A stretch of 64,000 nucleotides of DNA from Symbiodinium microadriaticum (Eukaryota > Sar > Dinophyceae > Suessiales > Symbiodiniaceae). Shown one piece after another: positions 1 through 12,517 of this stretch; the stretch's first letter is position 1, and each line of letters begins with the position of its first letter. Below the pieces are notes generated by a model. The model saw only the letters and a list, made by a program, of their open reading frames with translations. It was not told the origin of the DNA and searched no databases. The stretch spans positions 102,835 to 166,834 of the forward strand of contig LSRX01000481.1 in the NCBI GenBank assembly GCA_001939145.1. The letters are read 5' to 3'. The position numbers and the translations under genes are program-made.

Positions 1-1780
1 CAAAACCGACGGCAGGTCTCCAGTCAGTTGATGCTCACAGCCAGAGGGGCAAGGCAAGCTTCGTGCCTCGGCCCTCGGACGACGTGCTAGTCTAAGCTTC
101 GTGTTGAAAATGTTGGGAGGCCGTTCTAGTATGTTCTAGTTCTCATCATCACCCCAGTTGCGACACGTATACCTCAACTTGCGCATCGGTTTCCACGATT
201 GTTTCGCACGATCTGAAACGGGTGGCACGGGCAGAAAGCCCACGACCTGCACGTGTTCCGCAAGGCCAATTCAATGCACACACTGCGTCTGCGAATCCTC
301 AAAAACTAGCTGTTGCGGAGTGCGTGCGTTGAAACCGCGACAAGTAGCCACAACACAAAATTCTGCACGACGTTAGAAACAAGCAAATGCACCTGCCAGC
401 CCAAAAGGTTCATCCCAGGCAACTTCTGTGCACCATTCTGTTCTGATTGCAGGGCGACCTTGTATTCAAACTACAGTAGCAAGCTGCCAGAGGGTCACTT
501 GCTCCCCTTCACAAGGTTGTAGTTCGAGGTTCGGGAGCGCATGTCGGGCAGGGCCTCAGCAAGAGGCATATCTGTTCTTGCCACTGGCAGTTTGCTTTCG
601 CGTGCTTGCAGGATTTGCTGCCTGCTCCTGGAACTTCCAAGACGCCGACGCCAGTTGGAGATCCGTGATTGAGGTATGCACCACCTGAGCCACGGTGCCA
701 GACAGCCTACTCAAAACCTGGAAGCCAAACACACCTGGGCCGCCCGGCTGTCATCCACCAAAACGAAGCTGGTGAAGTGAGGCGGGGTCCACACAAGCTT
801 GAAGGCGATCCGAGCCCTGCACCCGCAGGAGTATTTGCCTAAGGGTTCGCCCGGGGTTTGCCAAAGGCCTTGCCTAAACTGCACATGAGCCACATCCTGC
901 CAGCAAAATCACCGTTACTTGACAGATACAGCATGAGGTGTCCACACAGTCCACACATACACGAAGCTTGCTCAGAGCATTAACAGTCCTGTGGTGGCTC
1001 TACATGGCAGCCGTTCGTGCAAGTACCTCGAAGAGAAAACTGCTGCCCAGCCCAAGCAGGTTCTCCCCTGCGCACTCCAAGACCCGCCGGGGCCGAGCTC
1101 GGGTAGACTCGCAATCTCAATGCCGGGGCCTGGCATGACACGGGCCTTCTGGCAACTGTGCCCCCACTTGGCTTCGACGTGCCTAGCCGATTTCCCATTG
1201 CTATTCCACGAATCTCCCCACCATGGAGATTGTGTGCTACCTGTGACACAACAGTCGCAAACGCCGAATAGACAAAACTCCTCTTCTCTCCAAGCCCAAC
1301 TGCCGTCTCTCATGTCTCTCCGATACTTGGCATTATCCAGTTCTGGACTTCTGAGACGGTGTCACTTTTGCTTTCGCGCGTGAAGAATGCTTTGGGTGCG
1401 GAATAACGTGGAGACCGGAAAGTCCAGAGACTGGCTCGAACGCAGCAGGCTTATCGAAGATGCCGAGACTCTGCTGCCTCTCCCAGCATGGGGGTGAGAT
1501 CGCAGTGGTTGTCATCGTTAAAGGAATGGCCTCTAGTCAAACGCGTGGCTCTGCTTGCTCTCAAAGCAGCTGGCGCTCCTGTGTAGCCTTGTCCAGGCAC
1601 ATTGCGTGGAAGATCCTCCCCCAAAGAGCACGGAGCTTTATTGGCTTTACTGGCTTGAAGACTGAAGCTCGGGTCCTTGAGGCCCCCGGCCCACAAGATC
1701 TTCCGGCGCACCTCGCAACATCGTCAAGCTGCTCGTTCCCCGTTTCCGTTGGCCTCTTTTGTCAGTGCCGTAAAGTGTTT
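1..1780. other. Non-coding or unresolved stretch
   Basis: No gene is supported here. Short open frames occur on both strands but none shows a recognisable motif or consistent exon boundaries. A minus-strand stretch near 720-850 reads without stops and ends at a plausible donor, but it cannot be tied to any family. Confidence 0.5.
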
Positions 1781-1782
1781 TG

Positions 1783-1816
1783 AGAGAGAGCGAGAGCGAG
1801 AGAGAGAGAGAGAGAT
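1783..1816. repeat. (GA)n microsatellite
   Basis: A nearly pure GA run (GAGAGAGCGAGAGCGAGAGA and on). It generates SLSLSL and RERERE open frames that are not real proteins. It directly abuts the last exon-like stretch of the minus-strand gene to its right. Confidence 0.9.
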
Positions 1817-2620
1817 AATGGATGCGGTTCCACGCCTCCTCCCAGTCTTTGCTCAGATCCTCGGGCGTCAAGCTTTTCACCCGCGCCTAGCAAAGAACAT
1901 GGCCAGTTGCAGAAGATTCCAAGACGTGAGACAGCAGGGCCAGCAGGACATCCACAAGACTTTGCATAGATTCTAGCGCGAACCGTGCCTGGATGTTCCT
2001 GAGACGTTCGACGGCAGTTCCCGGGTATTCCGGGTCTACCTGTCAAGAGAACACGGATCCCACACTGCTTTCGGGACGCTCGCGGATCCCAGTCACCTAA
2101 CTCATTTTCTGCGAACTACTTGTCGCGCGACATGTTGGCCAGTCAGAATATAAGAGCGTCGACCAGACATCTGACTTACGGCCGTCTGTTCGTGCCAACT
2201 TCTGCAAATTCTTTAAGTTTGCGCCATACAGTATAAGCACAAGGCAAGCGGAAGTTGATCCTGCCCAATGGATCCCAGTGGAAAGTGCGAATGAGAATGG
2301 CAACGTAGTTAAGGCACTCCCAGGCTTCCCAAAGTATGCATCCCAGATGTGCATCTGCAGGTAACGAGATCATGCTTGATCGGGCCACATCCCTGCGTTG
2401 ACGGCAACCTTCTCACCACGAAGGTGTTTCAGTTATGCTATGGCCCGACACTCTTGTTTGCAAATGGCTGTCGCATGGGACATTTTGCCTCCATGACTGG
2501 CGATGGTTGGGCAAACGTCTTTGCCACGGCCGTAGGTGTGCGAAGCACTAGCAGTGCACCGGCCAACACGGTAGATGCAACTGCAAAGGCTCGGCGTGCT
2601 CGCACCTCAGATGTGATCAA
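1815..2620 (-). CDS. Exon cluster of an unidentified gene
   Basis: Four minus-strand stretches look like consecutive exons. At about 2612-2450 is an Ala-rich segment beginning RARRAFAVASTVLAGALLVL, which resembles a signal or transit region. At about 2345-2185 is an aromatic-rich stretch with LWEAWECLNYVAILIRTF. At about 2035-1895, after a clear CAG acceptor, is VDPEYPGTAVERLRNIQARF followed by a Leu-rich helix with ALLSHVLES. At about 1880-1815 is SLTPEDLSKDWEEAWNRI. The amphipathic helices and non-repetitive composition argue for coding, but I do not recognise the family. The junction near 1890 leaves too little room for an intron and may hide a small frameshift. It lies downstream of the FOXRED1-like gene in the same direction. 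Confidence 0.4.
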
Positions 2621-2624
2621 GTAA

Positions 2625-4030
2625 GGCTTTCGATATTGACATACTTCAGGCCGAACACCTCTAGCAACAAAAGCTCGCACTACGTCCGATGCTTGAGTGC
2701 ATGCCACGACACTTTGCTTCTAGCAGGTCCCATTCAGGCGGCCGGGGGCAGATCTCGGAGCCAAAAATACACCAGCGCGGTGAACTAAGTTGTGCAGATC
2801 GTATCATGGCTCCGGCTCTGCTTCTGCAAGCTTCCAAGGACTCCGTGCTTCCCACTCCCAGTGGCTTGCGCCTCCATCATGCCCCGGGGAACTTTGGGAA
2901 CGGCGCTGCAACAACGCAACGTTCGGGCCAGCATGCTCACGCACCCATCCCGCTAGACCCCTTGTTCCGCTGGGGCCTTGATCAGAGGCCCGCTGAAGTG
3001 CATTGCATCAAACTGGATAGGGGGCGCATACTGCTCTCAACACTTCCAAAAACCCGTGGCCGATGCCAGACATAGAGCATGGATGTCCATTCTGACAATT
3101 GTGCACCCACGCACGGTTGCGAACTGGAAAACTTCCTGAAACTGGGCTGAATTCACGCCGTGTTTCCGTCTCCCATAGCCGGAGCGGCGATGCCATAGCC
3201 GCTCCCTTGTGTCCACAACAAGTCTTGGCCTCTTGTCACGCCTGACCTGTCGGATGCTGGTCCAACTTGCTCCTTCATGCTCCGTCAACTGTGAGCAACT
3301 ACACCTCCCACCTATTTCTATCTTGTACGCACCCTGATCCCCAGGAATGGATGAATGGGGCAAGTCTAGAACTGGCATAGAAGTATGTACAAGCTTCAGG
3401 TGATTTCAGGTGAACGTAACCTTCAGTAGATGCCACGCTCAAAAACCGGCTCATTGCGTAAAATGCGGTCGTAGCCCAGCACCGACAAGTCAATGCTGTC
3501 GTACCTGCCGCCACAAAGCGCCACAGAACCTGTGCCTTCTGTGTCCTTCTATACCTTCTCCACAAGGCCCACAACACAAAGCGCGCCCGCCCAAGGACAG
3601 CAGCTCGGCGACCGCCCTGCCGACTCCCGGAGCCTGAGACGTCGGGGCCGGGATTGCGCCGCCCCCCGGGCCAGGACCCCGCGCCTGCTGCAGTCCGTGA
3701 CCACTGAAGCCGCCTTACTGCGCAGAAACTCTGACTCGGCTGTGACTGTCTCCGGAGTGTGACCTGTCTCCGACGCTAACATCCGAGTTCACGTGCGCAC
3801 ATTGTGCGCATTGCAGCTTGCAAATCATCGCCTTCCATGGACGCTGTATATACGGAAGCGTGTTCTGCATTGTTGAACACGGGCGGCTTTGCTCAGCTCC
3901 TGGACTGGCCACTTTCCACCAGGCACAGACAAGGGACTGTTAGTTCTTTCACGGGTCACCGCAGGCCAAACAGCTTGGTTTATTTCCTCAGAAGGCTCTC
4001 AACGTGGAAATGCACAGTGCAGGAGACTGT
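2625..4030. other. Intergenic or intronic stretch with one exon-like frame
   Basis: Between the two minus-strand genes. A minus-strand stretch at about 3340-3110 (KIEIGGRCSCSQ near its start, RRDKRPRLVVDTRERLWHRR inside) is free of stops and could be an exon. It does not match the expected C-terminus of FOXRED1. Nothing else is supported. Confidence 0.3.
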
Positions 4031-4039
4031 AGGGCTGCT

Positions 4040-7000
4040 GCATGCCACCAGCATGTTGGGCACATCTGGATGCCACCTTGGCTTTGCACTTTCCGAGTAA
4101 GCCCAAGTATAGCTAATCTGATGCTTCGAGCTTCAGACCCTACCACGCCATTCTGGTCCAAGGTGTTGTATTCGTAGAGGCCCGCCCAGGAAGACTCCAG
4201 CTTGATGGCCTGGACTCCAGGCCCAACTCAGAAATGGGCCGCAATTGTACGGGGACCCCACCTCGAAGGCCGGAGCCCTCTCTGCCAGGGCGGGCCAGAT
4301 CACGTCCTTTCACTGAATCAAACTTGAACGATGACCAATCCACAATTCGAGTTACTCCGAAATACTCCCAAGATATGATTCAGATGCATGGACCTCACAG
4401 GTCGTGAGAATTCGGCCGTGCCAGTCTTCCCAGGGGGGTTCGTTGTAAGCAAGCGGGACAAGATGCTGTTCCTCTTCGTCAGGTCTTGATAAGGACCTCC
4501 TGCCAGCCTCTTCCTTCCGACTCTTACACTCCACGAATGTCCACGTATGATCTTTGTGGATTCCACTCTTCAGCAGTGTGGAACATCTGTTACTGTCTCA
4601 AGCTGAGAATGCTGTCGTATGCTGTCCTTGTTCGAGCAGCATGAGTATGAAGGCGCTAGGCGCTTTTGGAGGGTTCGAGCACACAGCGACACAAAGCGAC
4701 AGGCTGTGTTTTGTGAAGGTCCATGAGATGGGGGAAACGTGCAATGCTCTCCAGGGCAGGCCTTTTGCTGGCCTCAAGCGCCTCCGGTCTTGCCGGGGTC
4801 CCAGTCCCGTTTCGTTTGCTGCCGAGACGTGCCATGATAGCACTTGATGTCCATGATGCTGGTCATGCAATGGACCCACCGCGTTTCCGGGCCACCGTCA
4901 CACAACGAGGGGAGGGGAGGGGTGGAGTGACCGGGGAAGGAGCAAATTCGCCTGACCCTGCTGAGGGTATCCAGCATGCCCAGCAGTGATCCAGTGGCAT
5001 CTTCAAGTTCGGCCACAGTACGCCGTACGCCGCAAGCAGGGCGAACATGCTAACGTCTCACGAAGGACCACCTCACTTCAACATCCACTGTCCGTGCCGC
5101 ACAAACACACTTCTTGGGCGCGGCCAAATTGGGTCCCGTCCTCGAAAAGGTCGTAGTCAACGTCCAAGAGAGCATCGGCGTCACAGTCCAGATCCGCCTG
5201 TAAGCTGACTGCGTGGGCGCGCAGTCGCGACAAGCAGTGCACAAGCACGGCCTCCGGCTTGGGGCTAACACCACACCTCGCACTCGTTGCAGCTGCAACA
5301 CGCCCAGCATCCCCACAAAAGGCTTGGTTAAAAACAGCGATGTCCGTGTTCAGTGAATGCTACAGGCTACAGTGCCAGTTCAAATGAACTGCACTTTCAA
5401 TTTTCGCGCTCATGGAGTCCATTGCCGCTATGTTGTGCATCCTTTTGAAGCTGCAGGCAAGGCGCAGAAATCGATTCCGCGAACCCTCGGAACCTGAAAG
5501 GCAGCACGCGTCCCAGCTATGACACCAAAGGCTGATTTCAACGCAGGCATGCGACGAAAGTACACCCCACTGGCGTCGATTGTCAACGGTGTGTTCTCCG
5601 GTGGTCGAGGATGCAAGCCATCGCTGGCCACCTCTCCCGCAGCTACTTAAGTAGAGAAAAAACTACTTGCTAAACCGCAAGCTCAGGAACCCCCCCTCCT
5701 CGACACCAGCATGAAACAGGAAGATACATCGCCTGAACGCCAACGACGATGGCAACCAAGCCGGATCGAGCCATGAGGCAAATGTGGCTGAGACAGCTTA
5801 GGCGGCTTAGAAGTGCACTTCCGTGGTACCACTGGGAGCGGCGTCACCTCCCTGCACATGGCCACCCTCAGAAGAGGCACACGAGGAGGTGCGCATCAAA
5901 GGAAGTTGGCCAGAGGCTGTCTGTCCGAGACATCGACACTTTCCCACCCCAGGCACCTCGCGGGTTATAAAAACTCCCTAAGCTGCAAAGCCAACTTCGA
6001 GTCTTCAGTCTTCCGGCCTGCTGCGTTGACCACCGTCTTGGCGGTAGCATCGGTACCGTCAGCTAATTGGACAGCCGCGATGCTCTTGTCGGGTCTTGGT
6101 GGGGCATGCGACTACGAGCACGGCGCAACCCGGTACAGATTTGCTGGGACTCCGGCGCCATCCTCATTGCGGTGACAGCCGTCTCCACAAATCTGACTCC
6201 TTTGGCCATTGCTGCTTTGCGCATAGCCTTGCACTATCTTAAGTGCATTCATGCATGATTTAATCACGCAGTCCCATGTTGTGCAAAACTCGAGCCTGAA
6301 GAAGTGCCCAGGGGTCGAAGTAGCCCTCGTTCCCTGTCATTCCGGCTCTTGCACCAGACATGCTCAGCAGGCATGTTGGGAGAACATGGCAGGCGGTCGC
6401 TCGCCGAACGACCCAAGAGCGACTCCCTCCGTCGAGAGCCAGGGAAACCTGCGAGTCAAGCTTCTCCAAAATGACGTTCTGACAAGCACTTAGCTGGAAC
6501 CGCCTGGAGTTCAGCTCGGATGGGTCAAGCAATCGGATCCAGCCAGCACCAGCTGAATGTTGTACGGCATTGTTTTCGCGAAGAGCTGCCTCGCTTTCAG
6601 CGTGTCCCAGCTCTAGGACTTTGAAGGCGCACACAAGTCATCTGAGGGCTGACACTGCGTTTCAGGACGTGCTCTGAGCAGCTACGCCACGCCCGACGCC
6701 AAACGACTCAAAAGCTTCTCCGATTAACTCAAATCGTTTTCTCAGTCAGCTTGGCTGGGGAAGCCCAAGGCCTTCTCACTTAGATGCCTGTGGTTGGAAA
6801 TGGCTGGGGCCCAACTCAATGCTTTGGCTTCTGCCCGTTGCCCTGGCAGCGGCCTGGTATGATTCGGCGGCTTGGCTGGGATCAAAGTCTGGCAGCATGC
6901 GGGCAAAGATGCAATTTCTTCCAATGCTTTCGACAGGCTGCATCTCCTGAGACAAAAGGCCTAGCCAAGCCCAGACAACATTCATCGAAGCCGGAATCCA

Positions 7001-10000
7001 ATGAGGCAAGCTGAGCCGACGCCAATCGAAAAAGTGGATACAGAATGGTGGTAAACCGAACCAAACACCACGTGTGTTCGCTTTGGACAACAGCAACCAA
7101 ACAAGGCTCTCGAACCTGCTGGAGTACCCAAGCACAGGCTCTAGGCAAGGAACTTCGCCATCGGGAGTGGCAAGGAGCAGGTAACCATTCTCCTGGCACT
7201 CGTGGAGCGCTCTAAGCAGTTGCACAGCAAGAGTTCCAAAGATGCCCGGGGTCTATCATGGCGCATTCATTCGTGACGGGGGGCATCCTCGCAAACCGAG
7301 GACGTTGAGAACAAGGTCAGCACTGCCCCGGATGAAACTGAAAATTCAGCCCCACTTCTCTGTAACCGAACCAGCATCTCAAAGGTTTGGGCAATGACAA
7401 CCTTGACCCAAAACGAAGGCAAACAAGTTCTGCTTCGTGAAAACGGCTACGAACAACTTTTCAGAACGCACTCCCTTTTTTTCCACTGCTCGTAGAGTGG
7501 CGCGGTCCTAAGGCGCAACCAAACTGCTCGAGCCTTTCCAAAAGTGAACTGGTCGGTCCTTCTGGGCGGTGCAGAGGCGGCCTCTCAGAGAACTTACGGA
7601 CCCGCTCCAGCTCCTTCATGATCGTCCATCGTGAAGGCAGCCGCTGACCAGCCGTCCCCCATCCAATCTTCTCCTGACATCGAGACCTTCGCCGCTGCGA
7701 GCCGCGTCCCTTGCCCCTGCCTCTCGACTTTAGTTTCCCAGACGATCCCGTAGAGGCCTTCATGCCGAGCGTGTCCGGCACCACATGCAGAGCATCGTCG
7801 AGCCGCCAGGACGAGTAGATCATGATCAAGATCCACCAGGCGAAGAAGGTGATCTCCATCATTCCGCTCTGCCATTGGCTGACTACATATCGCTCGAGCA
7901 CGGCCACCGCCACTCGGGTCTCTTTCCCCCGATAGCCAGAGAGACCTTCTCTGCAGGGCCATAATGCGAGCGTCTCCGAGACCTGGTCCTTCCATCCCTG
8001 TGCCCTTTCCATATCCACTTCACCGCACCTTTGACCACTTGACCGACGGGATCACCATCGGCCCACACCCCCGATCGGAGAGTACCAAAGACGAACTTGA
8101 TGAAGATCTCCGTGGTCAGCTGTATGACCTGGATACACTCCGAGCAGCCTCATCTCTGGAGCCTCTCCCAGTGGCGCACGCACTGTCGCAACGTGTGAAA
8201 TCTGTTGTGCACCATCGCACGAAGGCTTCATCTCGTCCTTTGGGGCGATCCATCTTTGGGGTCGCCCGCGATCGCGCAGTGTAGTTGACGCATCGGTCCA
8301 CGATGGCCTTTAGCCGGATATCCCACGTATTCCCACGTGCTTTGATCGACAGTTGTGCTTCGCCTTGACTAGTGTCGATCGAGATCCTCCAAGGCACTCT
8401 GCGACAGAGCCGTCAGAAACTGTTGAGAGCTTCTCGAACGGAGCCACGCGCAGATCTACCAGCAATATAGGCAGTAATCATCACTGAACAAAGGAGCGAA
8501 AGGATCTTCCAAACTGACGTGTGAGTCCTAATCCTGATCAGCTGCATTTGACGATCGCACGTGCCTGCGCTGGATTCCGAGCACCGTGCTGGAGCCAGTG
8601 AACGTGCAAAATGCATGCGCGGAACAGCGCTGGGATCTAGCGCGCCGAGAGCATCGCTCGGCTCAGATTTGTTCTGCACTCGGAAAAAGCACGGCAGATC
8701 AGCGGGCTCAAACTGTCACGCAGGTCGGATCGGCGGTACGATCGCCCTAGTCTTCAGGGGCCATCGCACAAAATTCCGAAATGCCTCGGCGATCGTTGAT
8801 CACTCGACCGTCGGATCCTGCATGGCATAAGAACCTGCCGGGCTCCGAGCTGGAGGGTGCTGCGGAGCGAAAGACACCGGAGCCGACGTCGGGGCGGCCA
8901 TGAGAACGTCCTGGGCCTCTGCAGGTGATCGCCGCCCGAAAGGCATGCCTAGCCGGCCTAGCAACCTCCTCCATAATCAACTCTGTCTTTACCGGCCCAG
9001 GCCAGCCGCCCGTGGCTAGCTCGCTGCTCTAGCGGGAATTCGGCAACCTGCTCCACCCAGGCGATTGCTTTTAGCACGGCTTCCGGTACAGTCCGGCCAC
9101 AGGGTTCGTCCTTCCTGCTTAGCAAGAAGTCCACCAAGTCGGCGGGCCTCCCAGGTGGTAGCCGAAGCTTAGCTTCCCCTAGGCACAGTCTCCACTGCTT
9201 ATTATCGGTGAGGTACCGCTTTAGCGTGCTGGCGCGGGTCCGTCCTTCCCACCAGCAAGTTAGCTTCCCGGTCTGGGCCCAGGCTTCCCTGCAGCTTGGC
9301 CAAAACTGGAGCGATATCCTTCAGCTCCTGCTTGAGCTTCACCACCCATCGCTCCTGTAGCCGTTCTTCTCTAGCGAGGGAGATGAAGCCCTCGTCCAGT
9401 AGCTTCCGGTTCCGCTCCCCGGCGGGGGCTAGCACCACTAGCGCGTTGGAAGATCCGGGTCTCTTTCTTGGCTCCTTCCACCCACTCTTGTACCACCTCC
9501 GGCAAGTAGCTAGGGCAGGGTACCCCCAACTCGTCGCAGATCTGCCTAGCTATGAGCTCGCACTCGTCCAGCTCTTGGGCCGCAAGCTCTAGCGTGCCCA
9601 TCCCCTGACTCCGCAGGTGATTGTAGGCTCGGTCTAGCAAGTCGTGGTCCACACCCGGTGTTCCACTGACCGGGACTAGCTCTGGTTGTCGTTCCATCTC
9701 TAGCACCCCCTCTTCCGTGGGGCTGCTTGGGACCAGCTCCGTCGGGCTTTGGCTCTGCGACATAGCTGGCAACGCGGGGTTGTTAACCCCGTTCCCCTTC
9801 CTTGCCCTCTTTGAAATAGCCTCCCGTTAGGAGGCCTCCTAGCCGAAATGGCCACGGCCATTCGGAGACCTACAAACACCAAACTCCTGCGAAGTTTGAC
9901 TTAGCGTAACACCTTCGATGTTACAAGATGAAATCTTTGGAGAGCTAGCATACACGGTCGTACCACGGGCACGATTGCTTTCACACGCCTAACTTGTCAC

Positions 10001-10635
10001 TGGGTGCACACGTGCTCACACGGTTCAAGTTTGAGGACTCGGGCAAGCCTTCCTCTCTAGCCGAGACCGGGGGGCGAAGTGGACCCAGGAAGCAGTTGTT
10101 ATCGTCACCATGCAGAAGCCCTGTCTGTGAATTTAACCCTTTTCAAGAAGGAGAAGGCTCGCCCTTGCTTAGCACGTGTCCTTGAACTGAACATCAGTGT
10201 CCACATCAATGCCTAGGCAGAAAAAGCTTACATGAACGCAAGAATGAAGCTTCTGACAGGCCTTCACAGAGCCTTTCAAGACCACGCTTCAGGAAATCCA
10301 CGCCATAAAGCGACAGCTCCACGTTGACCGGCAGGGAGAACTGCAATCGGCATGCGTCCAACAAGATAGCATTACGCCGATGCCGCGACACCTGCTGTCT
10401 CAAACCACCGGCAGAACGGGGGGCCGATGCGTAAGTGTACTTTGCATCCGGCTCGAAGACCACGATCTGATCTAATGACACGAAATTTTCCGGGACCCTC
10501 CGGCCGGCATGCCGAGAAGACTGCCGTCTTTGAGATGCCGACGTCTCTCCTGCCCAGCGCGGCCAAGTGCAGCGCAACAGAGGTGCCGATGACGCCGCCG
10601 CCCACCACGGCCACATCGCAACTGAAGACGACTTA
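4040..10635 (-). CDS. FOXRED1: FOXRED1-like FAD-dependent oxidoreductase, multi-exon
   Basis: FOXRED1 proteins are mitochondrial FAD oxidoreductases of the DAO/sarcosine-oxidase fold needed to assemble respiratory complex I. Exons read on the minus strand, all approximate except where phase fits: 10625-10545 (dinucleotide-binding VAVVGGGVIGTSVALHLAAL), 10471-10392 (SAGGLRQQ), 10340-10286 (FSLPVNVELSLYGVDFLKR), ~7210-7150 (NGYLLLATPDGE), 6612-6495 (RLLDPSELNSRRF), 6333-6296 (NEGYFDPWALLQ), 6227-6168 (AMRKAAMAKGVRFVETAVTA), 6085-6018 (TVVNAAG), 5956-5940 (GAWGGK), 5851-5818 (EVTPLPVVPRK), 5625-5545 (PLTIDASGVYFRR), ~5197-5112 (DVDYDLFEDGTQFGRA), 4310-4262 (VIWPALAERAPAFE), 4209-4139 (SSWAGLYEYNTLDQNGVV), 4076-4040 (WHPDVPNMLVA). 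These follow the order remembered for human FOXRED1. Several junctions join in phase, for example N-A-A-G/A-W across 6018 and 5956. The transit-peptide exon, one or two internal exons and the C-terminal GHG exon were not found. Confidence 0.85.
7460..9772 (-). pseudogene. Decayed tyrosine-recombinase element (DIRS/Crypton-like)
   Basis: Broken minus-strand coding lies inside the large FOXRED1-like intron. From 9772 an N-terminal region (LDRAYNHLRSQGMGTLELAA) runs into a charged stretch at 9438-9240 with KLLDEGFISLAREERLQERW. At 9235-9030 comes a core-binding-like segment: STLKRYLTDNKQWRLCLGEA, then DLVDFLLSRKDEP and VPEAVLKAIAWVEQVAEF. Near 7830-7800 is WWILIMIYSSWRLDDAL, where the Arg before Asp-Asp fits the first catalytic Arg of dinoflagellate transposon-type recombinases. 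At 7760-7640 follow WETKVERQGQG and SGEDWMGDGWSAAAF. The frame changes several times and the C-terminal His-Arg and Tyr region is missing, so it is dead. The family call rests on remembered motif patterns. It could also be part of a host recombinase-like gene family. Confidence 0.5.
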
Positions 10636-10639
10636 AAGC

Positions 10640-12420
10640 CAAAGGCGAAGAAAGCGGCTTTCCTTTGGCCCGACTCCAGCCTCGAGAAGCTTCGGCCGCC
10701 CTGGCTGGGACGTTCCGATCCAGTTCAACAGATCCAAAAACGCGGCCGTGTGCTGAGTTCTGCACTCGAAGCACGGAGCCCGGCAATCGAGCAAGACGTG
10801 CCTGCCTCGAAGCGAAAGCGTGTCTCTGGGTTAACGTAAAGCGATCTGCCAGGCAGGGGACATCGCTCCTCAAGCTCCTCGGAGACACACCCGGCCCGGC
10901 TTCATCACCAATTTTAATGATTTTGGAACTGACCTGGAGTAGGTCCAAGGCGCGTCGCACGGCTAGCAGAAATCAAATCATCTCAGCAAGCTCAGGCGTG
11001 CAGGTTTGTCAACGGCTGCTAGGATGCTCTCAGATATCTTGGATCAACATCGTCACACATGAAAAGGGACATGTAGTAGGGTTTTGTCATAGCATGCAAC
11101 GAACATCCTGCACGGCTTCAGCATCGGTTCATCGTCGCTTATTGACCGCATGCTGCGCACGCCCCTCTTCGTGCACATCGCAATCAAGACTTCCTTTGGC
11201 AATGTTGTTGGGAATGCTCGCTGCAAGGAAGCTCCTTGGCCCCCTCTGCTACCACTCCACCGGCCGCTGCCGGTCCGCTCGACGCGCGGATCTTAAGGGA
11301 GATGCACCAAGCCTGATGTGTACGGCTTGGTGTCGCCCATCCAATCTGCATTAGTTGATGCCTCGTAGTAGAGAGAAGCAGTTCGGTGGGGTGGCTTCAT
11401 GTCGTAGTGTTCGTGGTGTCCACCCTGTGGATTTGAACTCGCTCATGGAGTTCTCTTGACTTGCTCAAATTAAGCAGGCGCGGACGAAACTTTCACACCT
11501 GTCCGTTTGGAAATTCCGAACAGAATGCTGCAGCATCCGCAGTTGAAAATTGACACCAGGTGCAAGAGGCAAGTTGAGCCCCTCTATCCTGAACATATCT
11601 GTGACGCAGTAATGCAAGACTCGCCGCAATCCAAGGCGAGGGAAAAGCTCAAGCGGGCTGCTGAGCAGACGGTAACAAAGCATCCCAAGTGATTCACTCG
11701 GGCATGCATGTCCTACACCAGGGGAAGACGTCCAGAGACATCTGGTCGTGGTGCTTTTAGTGAAACTCTCATCAAAGCTGCTGCATTGTGCTGACAACTC
11801 CAACCGCAACCTCAGAGTAGTTCGATACAATTAAGAAAGTTGGAAATGCCGCAACGCTCTTCATCCCATCGGATTCGTCTTCTACACCCACCGGCGCTGA
11901 GACACCTAGCTACTCACTTAGCTGAAATACAACCGAGACACCATGCCGGTCATCGCAGCTGCAGAGGCAGCTGCAAATGCGACACGTGAAGAGAGGAAAC
12001 GCTTAGCGGTCCGCAGCAAGAGCTTCACGGACTCTTCCAGGAGATCCTCCTCCCGAGTCAGAGCCGAGTTCCAGCGAATACAGGATCTGACGGCAAGGCT
12101 CTAACAAAAACCAGAAAATGTAAGCAATCGCCACATCGAATTGCAAGATTCCTGGGGGAGGACCAGCAACTGAAGTTAGCGTTTTGATTTTAAGCCACAG
12201 CAAGCTCCACGTTACAGTGTGCCGTTGCTGGTGACAATGGTTGTCCGAAACCTTAGGGGCGAGAACGCGCCATGCTTTCGGACAAGTCCGCCTTGATGTC
12301 GTTCCTGTCTGCAGTCCGCTGAACAACTTAGTCCCCCTTTATGACACACAAAGACAAAGACACAAAGACAAACACAAACAAACACATGCGCCAGTTGCCC
12401 TTCAAGGCCGGTCCGGTCCT
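10640..12420. other. Stretch without supported genes
   Basis: Upstream of the first recognised FOXRED1-like exon. The minus strand at 10960-10700 is open for long and may hold the N-terminal transit exon (MRRALDLLQVS near 10960), but no motif confirms it. A 229-codon plus-strand frame over 10665-11354 has low-complexity Ser/Arg/Cys composition and no family signal. Nothing is supported in 11360-12420. Confidence 0.4.
12340..12390. repeat. A/C-rich simple repeat
   Basis: A degenerate run built from ACAAAGACAAAG and AAACACAAACA units, next to the exon-like segment at 12431-12517. Confidence 0.7.
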
Positions 12421-12430
12421 CGGAGGGTTG

Positions 12431-12517
12431 TGCCCTGTAGTGCATCTGGCGCGTCTCATCCTTCCAGCTGGGCACCTCGATGATATCGGGTTCCTCCAAG
12501 GGCGTAGAGACATGCAT
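12431..12517 (-). CDS. Exon-like segment, copy A of a duplicated exon
   Basis: Minus-strand frame reading EEPDIIEVPSWKDETRQMHY. Its relative at 14120-14196 has EPDIIEVVSWKDATHLMQY. Most differences conserve the residue class, as expected if both were coding when duplicated. No family is recognised. A weaker third relative (SSVEVPGWYDAHAGRRFS) lies near 17290-17230 on the same strand. Flanking sequence suggests a donor soon after HYRA. Confidence 0.45.

Noticed and set aside
10665-11354. A 229-codon plus-strand frame
   Set aside because: Ser/Arg/Cys-rich composition, no motif, and opposite strand to the neighbouring FOXRED1-like gene.
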